Origin: Pseudomonas sp. 8O
GTDB lineage: Bacteria > Pseudomonadota > Gammaproteobacteria > Pseudomonadales > Pseudomonadaceae
DNA length: 64,000 nt
Assembly: GCF_902506495.1 (NCBI RefSeq)
Contig: NZ_LR733265.1
Span: 498,098 to 562,097 of the forward strand
Direction of reading: 5' to 3'
This document shows positions 9,967 through 18,825 of the stretch, piece after piece; position 1 is the first letter of the stretch; each line of letters opens with the position of its first letter. A program made the position numbers and the translations under genes. The notes beneath the pieces were generated by a model. It made no database searches. It worked only from the letters and a program-made list of their open reading frames with translations, and was not told the origin of the DNA.

Positions 9967-11898
9967 ATGCGCCTCTGGCAACGCAGTATTCAGTGGCAGT
10001 TGATCCTCAGCATGGGCGCTGCCCTGCTGGCCAGCATTCTGATCGTCGTCGGCATCTACTCGGCGGTGGTCGATCGCCTGACTGAACGCTACCTGATCGA
10101 AGAAGCGCTGCCAGCGCGGGTGCTGGCGATCCGCAACGACCTGGAGCGGGTGCTGACTGCGCCCATTACCGCCAACGCCTCGATTGCCGAGAACAGCCTG
10201 GTGCAGGATTGGCTGGCCGCTGGCGAGGATGCCACCCGGCGTGACGAATTCGCGCGCTATCTGGAGGGCGTGCGCGCCCAGCAGAACGCCATGACCACCT
10301 CCATCGTCGCCCTGGCCAGTGGCAACTACACCACCGGTGAAGGGCTGATGCGCACCCTGGACCGCAGTCAGGCGGAGAACCAGTGGTTCTATCGCCTGGT
10401 CGACAGCGACCGTGACCGGGTGCTGGAAATCGACATCGACAAGACCACGCGGCTGCCCACGCTGTTCATCAATCAGCGCATCAAGCGTGGCGGCAAGACG
10501 CTCGGCGTCTCGGGGCTGGGCTACAACCTGGCGGACATGTCGAAGATGATCAGCGAGTTCCGTTTCGGCGAGCGCGGCCAGGTGTTTCTCATCGACAGCC
10601 AGGGCAGCGTCAAGGTCCACCCGCGTTCGCAGCTGAGCGGCAGTGGCAAGCTCGCCGAACTCTTCGGCGCCGACGCCAGCCGTCAGGTGCTTGCAGGCGA
10701 CAGCCGGGCGGTACGGTTCGAGCGCGATGGCGAGATCTTTCTCGCCGTGGCGCAGAAGTTCGCCAGTATCGACTGGCTGCTGGTCAGCGAGGTGCCTGAG
10801 GCCGAAGTCTACGCCGAGGCTCGGCAGGCGCTGCTGATGACCAGCCTGATTGGTGTGGCCGTTGCGCTGTTGTTCCTGGGGCTGGTGGTGCTGCTGGCTC
10901 GCGGTCTGGTGCGGCCGATCCGTCAGGTGACCCAGGCACTGGTGGAAATCGGTGGTGGCGGTGGTGATCTGACGCGCCGCCTGGATGAATCGCGGGCCGA
11001 TGAGCTGGGCGATCTGGCCCGTGGCTTCAATCGCTTTCTCGCCAGTCAGCGCGACCTGATCGGCGATGTGCTGGCCACCAGTGAGCGGTTGCGTACCGCA
11101 GTCGGCCAGGTGGCGCGGGTGGTGGAGAACACCGCAGGGCGCGCCGGCCAGCAGCAGGAAATGACCGACATGGTGGCCACCGCCGTACACGAGATGGGCC
11201 TGACCGTGCAGGAGATCGCGCGCAACGCCAGTAACGCTGCGCAGTCCTCGCACAGCGCACGCGACGAGGCGCAGAGCGCGCGTCAGGTGGTAGGCCAGTC
11301 CATCGCCCATATCGAGCGAATGTCCGCCGATATTGGCAGCGCGGCGGGTGCGGTCGCTCAGCTGGCCGAGCAGGTCGCTTCCATCGATCAGGTGCTGGCG
11401 GTGATTCGCGGTATCTCCGAACAGACCAACCTGCTGGCGCTCAACGCCGCCATCGAGGCGGCACGTGCCGGGGAGATGGGGCGCGGCTTCGCTGTGGTGG
11501 CTGACGAGGTGCGCACGCTGGCCAGCCGTACTCAGGCGTCGACCGACGAGATCCAGCAGATGATTCAACGCCTCAAGCAGGGCGCGGAAACGGCCGTCAG
11601 TTCCATGCACGCGGGGCAATCGGCCACCGGCACCGGTGTCGAGGCGAGTCAGCGCACCGGGCAGTCGCTCGGCGCCATCACCGAGCAGGTCGAGCGCATC
11701 AGCGACATGAACACCCAGGTGGCGGCGGCGACCGAAGAGCAGAGCTCGGTGACCGAGGAGATCAACCGCAACGTGCAGGGCATCGCCGATCTGGCGCACG
11801 CCACCACTGGTGAGGTGCGCGCCTGCCGCGAGGATTGTCAGACCCTGAGCCGCCTGGCCGATGACCTGGCCGGGCAGATGGGCAAGTTCCGCCTCTAG
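9967..11898 (+). CDS. methyl-accepting chemotaxis protein with periplasmic dCache-like sensor
   Basis: A 643-residue chemoreceptor. Transmembrane helix 1 spans about residues 10-33, followed by a periplasmic sensor of about 250 residues (double-Cache-like, with [18 protein letters not shown] and [13 protein letters not shown]). Transmembrane helix 2 is at about 290-315, then HAMP ([20 protein letters not shown]). The signalling domain carries the conserved tip [18 protein letters not shown] and the [12 protein letters not shown] segment. It should signal to CheA/CheW; the ligand is unknown. The start is supported by GGGAGAAG just upstream of ATG 9967. It ends next to a REP-like hairpin (11914-11978) and is convergent with the diguanylate cyclase gene. 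Confidence 0.93.
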   Translation: MRLWQRSIQWQLILSMGAALLASILIVVGIYSAVVDRLTERYLIEEALPARVLAIRNDLERVLTAPITANASIAENSLVQDWLAAGEDATRRDEFARYLEGVRAQQNAMTTSIVALASGNYTTGEGLMRTLDRSQAENQWFYRLVDSDRDRVLEIDIDKTTRLPTLFINQRIKRGGKTLGVSGLGYNLADMSKMISEFRFGERGQVFLIDSQGSVKVHPRSQLSGSGKLAELFGADASRQVLAGDSRAVRFERDGEIFLAVAQKFASIDWLLVSEVPEAEVYAEARQALLMTSLIGVAVALLFLGLVVLLARGLVRPIRQVTQALVEIGGGGGDLTRRLDESRADELGDLARGFNRFLASQRDLIGDVLATSERLRTAVGQVARVVENTAGRAGQQQEMTDMVATAVHEMGLTVQEIARNASNAAQSSHSARDEAQSARQVVGQSIAHIERMSADIGSAAGAVAQLAEQVASIDQVLAVIRGISEQTNLLALNAAIEAARAGEMGRGFAVVADEVRTLASRTQASTDEIQQMIQRLKQGAETAVSSMHAGQSATGTGVEASQRTGQSLGAITEQVERISDMNTQVAAATEEQSSVTEEINRNVQGIADLAHATTGEVRACREDCQTLSRLADDLAGQMGKFRL

Positions 11899-11913
11899 TC
11901 GGGGTGCTGTCTT

Positions 11914-11978
11914 GGTAGGGTGCGCTGTGTGCACCGCTTATCGCCGCAGATTTGCTGGTGCGCGCTGCGCCCCCTACC
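11914..11978. repeat. intergenic inverted repeat of the GTAGGGTGCGC family
   Basis: GGTAGGGTGCGCTGTGTGCA begins the left arm at 11914, and an imperfect reverse complement ends at 11978 (GCGCCCCCTACC). Related copies of the GTAGGGTGCGCCGTGCGCAC core occur at 37641-37683 and 45954-45974, so this is a dispersed REP-like family. Here it lies between two convergent genes and might serve as a terminator. Confidence 0.7.
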
Positions 11979-12004
11979 CAAACCCCGCACGACCCAGCAG
12001 AGCC

Positions 12005-13132
12005 TCAGTGATCGGCCGTAACCAGGCGGTTGCGGCCCTCGCGTTTGGCGCGGTAGAGCGCACCGTCGACGCGTCTGAAGAAGGCGTCGGCGTCGCCGTC
12101 ATGACTGCTGCTGAAGCAGCCGACGCCCAGACTGGTGGTCAGCTCCAGGCGCTGACCGGCCAGCAGCAGGCCTTCCGTTGCCAGTTCCTGACGAAATTGC
12201 TCGGCCATATCCCACGCCTGGGCCAGGGTGGTGCCCGGCAGCAGCACGCCGAATTCTTCGCCACCCAGGCGCAGCAGGGCATCGGCATCACGGCGAAACA
12301 CCTTGCGCATGCGTTCGGCGAATGCGCTCAGGCAAGCATCGCCACCGGCGTGGCCGTGTTCATCGTTGACCTTCTTGAAAAAGTCGATATCCATCAGCAC
12401 CAGCGACAGCGGCTCGCCCTGGCGCACCGCATTGGCTACCAGGCTGGGGAACAGGTTGTTGAACTGATAGCGGTTGCCCAGCTGTGTCAGGCTGTCGGTG
12501 CGGCTGAGCAGATCGAGCTGACTCTGCTGCTCCAGCAGCTTCAGCTCCAGGTCGAGGGTCGCTCGGTATTCACGGTGATTGCGGCCCAACACCAGAATCA
12601 GATAGCCGAGGTAGAAGGTCAGGGTGATCAACATCGCGTGCTGGTGCTGCCAATTCAGCGCCATCACCGCCAGGCCCGGCAGGTAGAGCAGGGCCAGGGC
12701 CAGCAGGGCGCGGCCACGGCGCATGGCGAAGTTGAAGGTCATCGCCGTACCGAAGGCCACCGTGGCGAGGGTGGCGATCATTTCCGAGTCGTTGTAGGCG
12801 TCGCTGTATAGCGCCAGCGCGTGAGCCTGCCCCCAGCACAAGGCGGTGAGAAGGATCAGCCCCCAGTGGTGATCGAGCCAGCGTTGCAGTTGCTCAGGGT
12901 GGTGGATTCCATCAGGACGGTGCAGCAGGCGTGCAGCCAATAGTACGGCGAACACCGTGCAGCCCAGCACACCGCTTGGAATCAGGCTGCCAGGATCGGC
13001 ACTGAACACCCAGGTCAGCAGCCAGGCAAGCAGGTAGAAGAATCCTCCCAGACGCGTGCGGATGCGGGTGTCATCCACTTCACGCCACAGGGCGAAGGTA
13101 TTGGGTTGGCGCGGTACTTCGGCGTCGGTCAT
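12005..13132 (-). CDS. diguanylate cyclase, five to six N-terminal membrane helices plus GGDEF domain
   Basis: A 375-residue inner-membrane protein. Residues about 30-190 form five or six hydrophobic helices (MASE-like sensor); the C-terminal half is a GGDEF domain with the active-site motif GGEEF in ALLRLGGEEFGVLLPG. An allosteric I-site RDAD stands exactly five residues before GGEEF, so product feedback inhibition is expected. SRTDSLTQLGNRYQFN marks the usual start of the catalytic domain. It makes c-di-GMP; the signal sensed is unknown. The start was placed at MTDAEVPRQP (13132); in-frame ATGs at 13165 and 13186 are possible and no strong ribosome-binding site decides. Confidence 0.92.
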   Translation of the reverse strand: MTDAEVPRQPNTFALWREVDDTRIRTRLGGFFYLLAWLLTWVFSADPGSLIPSGVLGCTVFAVLLAARLLHRPDGIHHPEQLQRWLDHHWGLILLTALCWGQAHALALYSDAYNDSEMIATLATVAFGTAMTFNFAMRRGRALLALALLYLPGLAVMALNWQHQHAMLITLTFYLGYLILVLGRNHREYRATLDLELKLLEQQSQLDLLSRTDSLTQLGNRYQFNNLFPSLVANAVRQGEPLSLVLMDIDFFKKVNDEHGHAGGDACLSAFAERMRKVFRRDADALLRLGGEEFGVLLPGTTLAQAWDMAEQFRQELATEGLLLAGQRLELTTSLGVGCFSSSHDGDADAFFRRVDGALYRAKREGRNRLVTADH

Positions 13133-13365
13133 TTTTGTGATCACAGAATGCTCTCGCGTGAGCATAGCGCTTTTTGCTTGCAGCAAGGGTGTCGATTGGC
13201 CAGCATCCTGCGCCGTTCAGTCCTCAACACCTTGTTACCTTTGCCGCCTGCCTGCAGCGAACCCGCCGCTCTGCAGGCAGTCAGAGCCCAGGCTTCGTTG
13301 TCTCGAACGACTGCAACAAATCCGCCGCACACTGCACCCATCCACCTTCATGCGAGCGCTACGCG

Positions 13366-14301
13366 ATGATGTCCGCTGCCAAGGGGATGCTTGGAAAGCT
13401 TCCTGTTCTGAGCCCATGGAAATGGGCGTTGCTGTTGGGGGCCGTGCTGGCTGCCTATCAGATGAAAGCGATGCACCTGGACGACCGTCTCTATTTCTGG
13501 ATCACGACTTCCTGGCATCAGGATGACTGGGCTCACCGTAGTCTGTGGCTACCGGAGTATCGGGTCGAGATCGATGCCAAACCGGTCGTTGGCGTTGCCG
13601 ATAATTTCTCTGGTCTCAGCTACGACGACGACCGCCATCAGATCTGGGCCGTGCTCAACAACCCGGAGCAACTGTTGAGGCTGAGCCTCGATGGCGAGGT
13701 CCTGGGCCGCTATCCGCTGCATGGCTTTCAAGATGTCGAGGGGGTGACTTACCTCGGTGATGACGTACTGCTTCTGGCCGAGGAACGCAAGCAAGCATTG
13801 GTCGCGGTACCTGTTCCGCTCCGTGAAGGGACCCTGCAGCGTGCCGATTATCGTGCGCTGACCCTCGGCATCGATCTGGGTGGCAACCAGGGCTTTGAAG
13901 GGCTCGGCTATGACCGGGCTGGCGACCGTCTGTTCGCCGTCAAGGAACACTCACCGCGCAAGCTTTACGAGATTCGCGGCCTCAAACGCAGCCTGCAGGG
14001 CGAGTTCGGCCTTGAAGTGATCGATCGTCAGGACTGGATAGACCACCGGATATTCGCGAGCGATCTGTCGTCCATACATTTCGATGAGCGCACCGGCCAT
14101 CTGGTGTTGCTGAGCGATGAATCGCGCTTGCTTATCGAGCTGGGCAAAGATGGGCAACTGATCAGCTTCCGTTCCCTGCTTCGGGGCTTCGCAGGCTTGC
14201 GTGACAGTGTGCCGCAGGCCGAAGGCGTCACCTTCGATGCACAGGGAAATCTTTACCTGGCCAGCGAACCCAATCTTTTCTACCGGCTGCAACGCCAATG
14301 A
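13366..14301 (+). CDS. SdiA-regulated domain protein (YjiK-like beta-propeller)
   Basis: A 311-residue protein with one N-terminal membrane anchor (WKWALLLGAVLAAYQM) and a predicted extracytoplasmic beta-propeller. The repeated pattern NFSGLSYDDDRHQIWAVLNN, DVEGVTYLGDDVLLLAEE, GFEGLGYDRAGDRLFAVKE and AEGVTFDAQGNLYLASEPN is typical of the SdiA-regulated family (PF06977). The biochemical role is unknown. Two ATGs stand in tandem (13366 and 13369). The stop lies three bases from the convergent stop of the DMT-family gene, so the two transcripts must overlap. Confidence 0.88.
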   Translation: MMSAAKGMLGKLPVLSPWKWALLLGAVLAAYQMKAMHLDDRLYFWITTSWHQDDWAHRSLWLPEYRVEIDAKPVVGVADNFSGLSYDDDRHQIWAVLNNPEQLLRLSLDGEVLGRYPLHGFQDVEGVTYLGDDVLLLAEERKQALVAVPVPLREGTLQRADYRALTLGIDLGGNQGFEGLGYDRAGDRLFAVKEHSPRKLYEIRGLKRSLQGEFGLEVIDRQDWIDHRIFASDLSSIHFDERTGHLVLLSDESRLLIELGKDGQLISFRSLLRGFAGLRDSVPQAEGVTFDAQGNLYLASEPNLFYRLQRQ

Positions 14302-14304
14302 GGT

Positions 14305-14754
14305 TCACCCCCGGCGGATCAGCCAGATGCCGGCAACGATCAGCAGCAAGCCCGCCACCTTGCCAAAGGTGATGGGCGCTTCACGAAAACCTGCCCAGCC
14401 GAAGTGATCGAGGGTAATGGCCATGGCCAATTGCCCGGCGATCACCAGCACCATGAACAGCAGTGCCCCAACCCGTGGCCCGGCGAAGGCCGCCGTGGCG
14501 ATGAAGAAGGCGCCGAGCAGGCCGCCACTCCAGTGCCACCAGGTCAATTCCTTGAGTGCGCCGAAGCCAGGCATCTCGCGCTGGCTCAGTGTCATCAGCA
14601 GCAGCGCCAGGCTGCCGACGGCGAAGGAGATCAGCGCTGCGGCGAAGACGCTGGACAGCTGGCGGGCGAGTTGGCCGTTGATGCCGGCCTGCAGAGGCAG
14701 CACAGCACCGGCGATGAAGGGCAGGGCCAGCAGCCAGCCGCTGATCTGATTCAT
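14305..14754 (-). CDS. DMT-superfamily transporter, DUF606/YdcZ type
   Basis: A 149-residue protein with five hydrophobic helices. LPLQAGINGQLARQL near the N-terminus and LLFMVLVIAGQLAMAITLDHFG are characteristic of the DUF606 (EamA-related half-size) family. These are small inner-membrane permeases with unassigned substrates, thought to work as dimers. ATG 14754 is the natural start; a longer frame upstream runs into the acetyltransferase gene. It lies downstream of that GNAT gene on the same strand, 41 bp apart, so the two probably form an operon. Confidence 0.85.
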   Translation of the reverse strand: MNQISGWLLALPFIAGAVLPLQAGINGQLARQLSSVFAAALISFAVGSLALLLMTLSQREMPGFGALKELTWWHWSGGLLGAFFIATAAFAGPRVGALLFMVLVIAGQLAMAITLDHFGWAGFREAPITFGKVAGLLLIVAGIWLIRRG

Positions 14755-14795
14755 GGGTAACTCCAGAGCGAGCAATAGGGTGAAAGGATAGGGCG

Positions 14796-15281
14796 CTACT
14801 GCAGGGCTTTTTCCAGTTGCACCAGGGCCACACGACTGCCGTCCGGGGCGCGGCGTTCGACGATGCCGACGGTCTGGTAGCCGAGTCGGGTGTAAAGCAG
14901 CAGGCCGCCAGCGTTGGCGTTGAAGCAGGACACCTTCATCAGCGGTGCCTTGTAGCGCTCGCGGGCGGTCTGTTCCATCACCTCCACCAAGTGCTGAGCC
15001 ACGCCCTGGCTGCGCGCCCAGGGCGCCACCATCAGGTTGCCCAGTGCGCAGAACTCGCCGTGCTGCCATTGGTAGAAATTGGCAAAACCGGCGACTTTTC
15101 CATCCAGTACCACCACCGTGCTTTCGCGCCGCTCGGCGATGGCGGCAGCGAGCTGGCCGACGTTCAGCGGCCAGATGGCCTTGGGGTAGCAGAAGAACAG
15201 TTCATCGACGTTCTGCGGAAAGCCGACCACGTCGCCGAGGTCGGTGGCCGTGGCCGGGCGGTGTTGCAGATTTGCATTCAA
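14796..15281 (-). CDS. GNAT family N-acetyltransferase
   Basis: A 161-residue single-domain acetyltransferase. LGNLMVAPWARSQGVAQHLVEVM holds the acetyl-CoA pyrophosphate-binding motif A (R-S-Q-G-V-A), followed by SCFNANAGGLLLYTRLGYQTVGI, the usual motif B region. It transfers acetyl from acetyl-CoA to an unknown amine substrate in the cytoplasm. It is the first gene of a probable two-gene unit with the DMT-family transporter. Confidence 0.88.
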   Translation of the reverse strand: MNANLQHRPATATDLGDVVGFPQNVDELFFCYPKAIWPLNVGQLAAAIAERRESTVVVLDGKVAGFANFYQWQHGEFCALGNLMVAPWARSQGVAQHLVEVMEQTARERYKAPLMKVSCFNANAGGLLLYTRLGYQTVGIVERRAPDGSRVALVQLEKALQ

Positions 15282-15297
15282 GCAGGGTGGTCCTTGT

Positions 15298-15852
15298 TCA
15301 GCGCGGTGGATATTGTGAGAGCACCTGGGTGACGGTTTCGCGGATCGCTCGCTCGCGTTCGGCCGGGCTCGGCGGTTGGCTACGCATCACCTGCTCACCG
15401 CTGCCGCGCCACACCAGTTTTCCGTCTTTGGCGTCGTACAGGTCGATCTGCAGGGTCGCGACCTTGTAGTCCACGCGGCGCGTTTCGGTGAAGGCAGGGC
15501 CGCCCCAGTAGCCCCCCCAATAACCACCCCAGCCACCACCGTACTGGGTGGTGATCTGATCCTGGCGCTCGTCGACGATCAGCACGCTCTGGACTTTCAG
15601 GTCACCCTGGCCATCGGCCACCTGGCGCAGGCCGCGCTGGTCGAGCTGTTCGGCGACGGCCTGGCTGATGCGTGCCTCGGTGATATCGCTCTTCAGGCGA
15701 ACGTCGTTGGGCTGATAAGTGAGTTTCTCATCCATCCAGCTCCAGCTGCGGTAGGCGCTGAAGTCACGGCTGGTGTCGAAGTCGCGCTCCAGGCTGACGC
15801 TGGCGCAGCCACTCAGCAGCAGGGCCACGATCAGGTAGGACAGGTTACGCAT
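15298..15852 (-). CDS. DUF4136 lipoprotein (copy 1)
   Basis: A 184-residue predicted outer-membrane or periplasmic lipoprotein: signal MRNLSYLIVALLLSGC with the lipobox LSGC. The mature part has DFSAYRSWSWMDEKL, a Gly/Trp/Tyr-rich loop (YGGGWGGYWGGYWGGP) and KDGKLVWRGSGEQVM, hallmarks of DUF4136. Function is unknown. It follows a second DUF4136 lipoprotein on the same strand (21 bp between genes), suggesting an old tandem duplication and cotranscription. Confidence 0.9.
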   Translation of the reverse strand: MRNLSYLIVALLLSGCASVSLERDFDTSRDFSAYRSWSWMDEKLTYQPNDVRLKSDITEARISQAVAEQLDQRGLRQVADGQGDLKVQSVLIVDERQDQITTQYGGGWGGYWGGYWGGPAFTETRRVDYKVATLQIDLYDAKDGKLVWRGSGEQVMRSQPPSPAERERAIRETVTQVLSQYPPR

Positions 15853-15873
15853 GATGCTCTCCGGGGTGGTCGA

Positions 15874-16455
15874 TCAATAGGGGGGATAGCCGTCCATCGC
15901 GCTGCGGATCGCCGCACGCATGGCATCGGCCCGCGCCGCCTGGTCCTTGCCGGCCACGGCTTCGCCGCTACCGGACCAGACCACCTGGCGGTCGCTTGGG
16001 TCGATCAGTTCGATGCGTACCACCGCCACTTTCTGCTCGTAAGTACGCACGATGGGTACGCTACCGTAGGCGCCGTAGTGGCGGTCCCAGTGGCTGCCGG
16101 TGCCATAGTAGCCTCCGACGTTGTCCTGATACTGGCGCAGGCGGGTTTCCTGGCTGATACGGGCGTTGACCAGCACGTCGCCAGGACCGTTGAGTGCCGG
16201 GCGCAGGCCGTACTGGTCGAGACCGGCGCTGACGCTGTCGGCCAGCTGATCACCACCAGGGGCACGGCCATCCAGCCAGCTCCAGCTGCGGTAGCGGCCG
16301 TAGTCGCGTGGTGCTGCTGGATAGGCGCTGCGGTCGAAGGTCGTGGCTGCGCCAGGCGGTGCCGGCGGCATCGGCAGCGATTCGGCCTGGTAAGGGTTCT
16401 GGCTCTGGCAGGCGGCCAGCAGCGGCAGGATGAGTATGGCTATGGCGGTGCGCAT
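15874..16455 (-). CDS. DUF4136 lipoprotein (copy 2)
   Basis: A 193-residue lipoprotein starting [16 protein letters not shown] (lipobox LAAC). The core repeats the pattern of the downstream neighbour: [16 protein letters not shown], a Tyr/Gly-rich loop ([15 protein letters not shown]) and [15 protein letters not shown]. The reading frame extends nine codons upstream of ATG 16455, but those would precede the signal peptide. Paralogue of 15298-15852; role unknown. Confidence 0.9.
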   Translation of the reverse strand: MRTAIAILILPLLAACQSQNPYQAESLPMPPAPPGAATTFDRSAYPAAPRDYGRYRSWSWLDGRAPGGDQLADSVSAGLDQYGLRPALNGPGDVLVNARISQETRLRQYQDNVGGYYGTGSHWDRHYGAYGSVPIVRTYEQKVAVVRIELIDPSDRQVVWSGSGEAVAGKDQAARADAMRAAIRSAMDGYPPY

Positions 16456-16541
16456 GGTCGTCTCCGTAGTCGCGCGCGACATCCCCGATGGCTTCAGGCT
16501 ACGCCGGACTGTCGGCTTCGTCCAACGCGTGCACCACGGTT

Positions 16542-17291
16542 TCAGCGTGGTCGGCAGATCCAGTGCAGGTAGCGGCCGAGCCCCTCGAAGCTGGGGTGGC
16601 GGCGGTGCGCCAGTTCCATTTCCAGCAAGTCGATCAGCTCGGCCTTGGCCTGGAATTGCTGCGGCATGTAATCGTGGAACACGCGCACGCCGCTGCGGCT
16701 TTCGACCTGCCAGTGGGCGACGAGTTGCGTGGCCAGTTCGCGTGGGTCTACCGGTTGTTGTGGTGTCAGGCTCTGTTTCTCACCGGCGAAGTGCTCCTTG
16801 CGCAGCTTGCGAAAATGACCCTTGAGCAGGTTGCGGTAGATCAGCGCGTCCTTGTTATAGAAGGCCAGCGACAGCCAGCCATTGCTTGCAGTCAGCTGGT
16901 GCAACACCGGCAGGATGGCCGCTGGTTCGGACAGCCACTCCAGAACGGCGTGACATAGCACCAGATCGAAGGGCTCTTGCAGCTGGCCGAGCAGTTCCTG
17001 CCAGGGCGCTTGAATGAACGTGGCGTTCTGTCCGGCTTCGGCGAAGCGCTGGCGTGCACCTTCGAGCATGGGTTCGGCGGGTTCGGCCAGGGTGACCTGG
17101 TGACCACGCTGGGCCAGCCACAGACTCATGTGACCCAGGCCGGCGCCGACGTCCAGCACCCGCAGCGGGCGATCCGGCAGCGCCTCGGCCAGGTCGGCCT
17201 GCAGCACGGCGAGGCGAATGGCACCCTTGGCGCCGCCGTAGATCTTCTCGGCGAAGCGGGTGGCGAGCTCGTCGAAGTGGCGGTCGCTCAT
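16542..17291 (-). CDS. cmoM: tRNA 5-carboxymethoxyuridine methyltransferase CmoM (SmtA)
   Basis: A 249-residue class I SAM-dependent methyltransferase. The opening [20 protein letters not shown] and motif I ([20 protein letters not shown]) follow E. coli CmoM closely, as do [14 protein letters not shown] and the C-terminal VRVFHDYMP. CmoM methylates cmo5U at the wobble position of certain tRNAs to mcmo5U. It overlaps the preceding MazG-like gene by four bases (ATGA), indicating translational coupling. Confidence 0.9.
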   Translation of the reverse strand: MSDRHFDELATRFAEKIYGGAKGAIRLAVLQADLAEALPDRPLRVLDVGAGLGHMSLWLAQRGHQVTLAEPAEPMLEGARQRFAEAGQNATFIQAPWQELLGQLQEPFDLVLCHAVLEWLSEPAAILPVLHQLTASNGWLSLAFYNKDALIYRNLLKGHFRKLRKEHFAGEKQSLTPQQPVDPRELATQLVAHWQVESRSGVRVFHDYMPQQFQAKAELIDLLEMELAHRRHPSFEGLGRYLHWICRPR

Positions 17292-17593
17292 TTGAGGAAG
17301 CGCCGTTCGTTGTCGGCGAGCTTGTCGAGCACCGCCTGGTTCATGTCGAGGCCCAGCTCACTGCACAGTTGCAGGAGATAGAGCAGTACGTCGGCCACCT
17401 CCTGGCCGGCATGGACGAGCTGATCGGGAGGCAACTGGCGGGACTGCTCCTCGCTCAGCCACTGGAAGATTTCCACCAGCTCGGCCATCTCCACGCTAGC
17501 GGCCATGACCAGGTTCTTCGGGCTTTGGTAACGACGCCAGTCGTTGTGATCGCGAATGGCGTGCATGCGGGCGGTGAGTTCGGCGAGGTTCAT
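17288..17593 (-). CDS. MazG-like nucleotide pyrophosphohydrolase
   Basis: A 101-residue all-alpha enzyme of the MazG/RS21-C6 family. The metal-binding residues are visible in ASVEMAELVEIFQW and GQEVADVLLYLLQL (the two ExxE/ExxD-type clusters). It likely hydrolyses non-canonical NTPs, cleaning the nucleotide pool in the cytoplasm. Start at MNLAELTARM (17593). Its stop overlaps the start of cmoM. Confidence 0.88.
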   Translation of the reverse strand: MNLAELTARMHAIRDHNDWRRYQSPKNLVMAASVEMAELVEIFQWLSEEQSRQLPPDQLVHAGQEVADVLLYLLQLCSELGLDMNQAVLDKLADNERRFLK

Positions 17594-17670
17594 GGTGCGG
17601 CTCCGTTCGAGCCGCATAGCTTCGGCTCGAACGACCCGGGCTGCAAGCTGCGCTTTACTTCGGATTGTCT

Positions 17671-17777
17671 CCCCTCTCCCGCTTGCGGGAGAGGGGCCGG
17701 GTGATAGGGCTGTCCGATAACAACGGTGCCGCCTGAACCACCCTCTCCCCAGCCCTCTACCATGAATGGGAGAGGGG
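17671..17777. repeat. CCCTCTCCC-type intergenic repeat with perfect hairpin
   Basis: CCCCTCTCCCGC-TT-GCGGGAGAGGGG (17671-17696) is a perfect 12-bp-arm hairpin; a second imperfect one (CCCTCTCCC 17741-17749 with GGGAGAGGG 17768-17776) follows. Such paired blocks are common intergenic repeats in Pseudomonas. It separates two genes of the same strand and may end transcription of the MaoC gene. Confidence 0.75.
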
Positions 17778-17791
17778 GTAGACTGTGCAAA

Positions 17792-18649
17792 TCAGGCCTC
17801 CAGCGGCTGCCAACTCCCTGCCATATGCGCTATGTCGCCCTCGCCGATCAGGCGGAACTGGCCGCTGGCGGCAGACTCGCTGGCCTGCAGGGCAACGTGG
17901 GTGGGCAGCAGCACGGGTTTCTGGAAGCGTACCTCCACCTCGTAGCCGGTCTGCGGCAGGTGCGCGTGCAGGGCTGAGAGGCTGCGCGCCTTGTTCCACA
18001 GGCCATGGGCGATTGCGCGAGGGAAGCCGAACAGGCGTGCCGTCACGGCGAACAGGTGGATCGGGTTGTAGTCGCCGGCTACGCGCGCATAGCGCCGGCC
18101 AGTGTCGGCGGGTGCGGCCCAATCGGCCAGTGGCGACAGCTCCAGCGTCTGCTGTTCGGCACCTGGCTGCGCTTGCCCTTCGAGGCGCAGGGCGCGGCAG
18201 AGGATGCGGCTATCACCTTCCCAGAGCAGGCCGAGTTGGTCTTCCAGTCGGGTGATCAGGCTGAAGGTGGCGCCCTTGTCGTGGGGTTGCAAATCGGCGA
18301 CCTGCACGCTGATCTGGAACGGCCCCAGCCCACCCAGCGGACGCAACACGCGGATACGATTCTGCAGATGCACAAGGCCCAGGAGCGGGAAGGGAAAGCA
18401 GCGGTCGGTGAGCAACTTCATCTGCAGGCCGAAAGCGAGCACGTGCGGATAGACAGGTGGCAGGTATGGGCTGTCTGCGATGGCACAGACCTGGCGATAG
18501 CGCGCCAGGTGCTTCGGGTCCACCTCCACGCGGCAGCGCAGACCGATGTTGGGCAGTTGGCGGCCAGTCACCTTGCGGCGCAGGGCTGCGCGCAGGAACA
18601 GACCAGGCAGGGCCGGTGGTGCATCGAGATCGAGCCAGTCGATGGCCAT
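17792..18649 (-). CDS. MaoC-like acyl dehydratase/enoyl-CoA hydratase
   Basis: A 285-residue double-hotdog protein. The hydratase 2 signature is at the C-terminal half: VAGDYNPIHLFAVTARLFGFPRAIAHGLW, with the catalytic Asp and His (D-Y-N-P-I-H). The N-terminal half is a degenerate hotdog, as in FAS-related MaoC proteins. It would hydrate enoyl thioesters or dehydrate 3-hydroxyacyl thioesters. The next genes encode an AraC regulator, a ketoacyl reductase and a thiolase, so together they cover three chemically linked acyl-CoA steps. Divergent from the AraC gene (about 175 bp apart). Confidence 0.88.
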   Translation of the reverse strand: MAIDWLDLDAPPALPGLFLRAALRRKVTGRQLPNIGLRCRVEVDPKHLARYRQVCAIADSPYLPPVYPHVLAFGLQMKLLTDRCFPFPLLGLVHLQNRIRVLRPLGGLGPFQISVQVADLQPHDKGATFSLITRLEDQLGLLWEGDSRILCRALRLEGQAQPGAEQQTLELSPLADWAAPADTGRRYARVAGDYNPIHLFAVTARLFGFPRAIAHGLWNKARSLSALHAHLPQTGYEVEVRFQKPVLLPTHVALQASESAASGQFRLIGEGDIAHMAGSWQPLEA

Positions 18650-18825
18650 TGGCGAACTCCTTGGCGAATGAATGACTGCAGCTTAGCTCTCAGACCCACG
18701 CTGACATTGGCTGTTCTGCCCGCAGCGTGCGCAGGCTAGCCAATCCGTCTGTTGCGCGGTTTGCGCGTGGCAGCTCGCTGCCCCTAAGATGGCGCCGCTC
18801 ACGAATAAAAAGAACAGCAGGAATC

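Noticed and set aside
9820..11934. 704-codon reverse-strand open frame covering the chemoreceptor gene
   Set aside because: It is the antisense shadow of a high-GC gene; the forward product has complete chemoreceptor domains and the reverse product is low-complexity His/Gln/Ala-rich.
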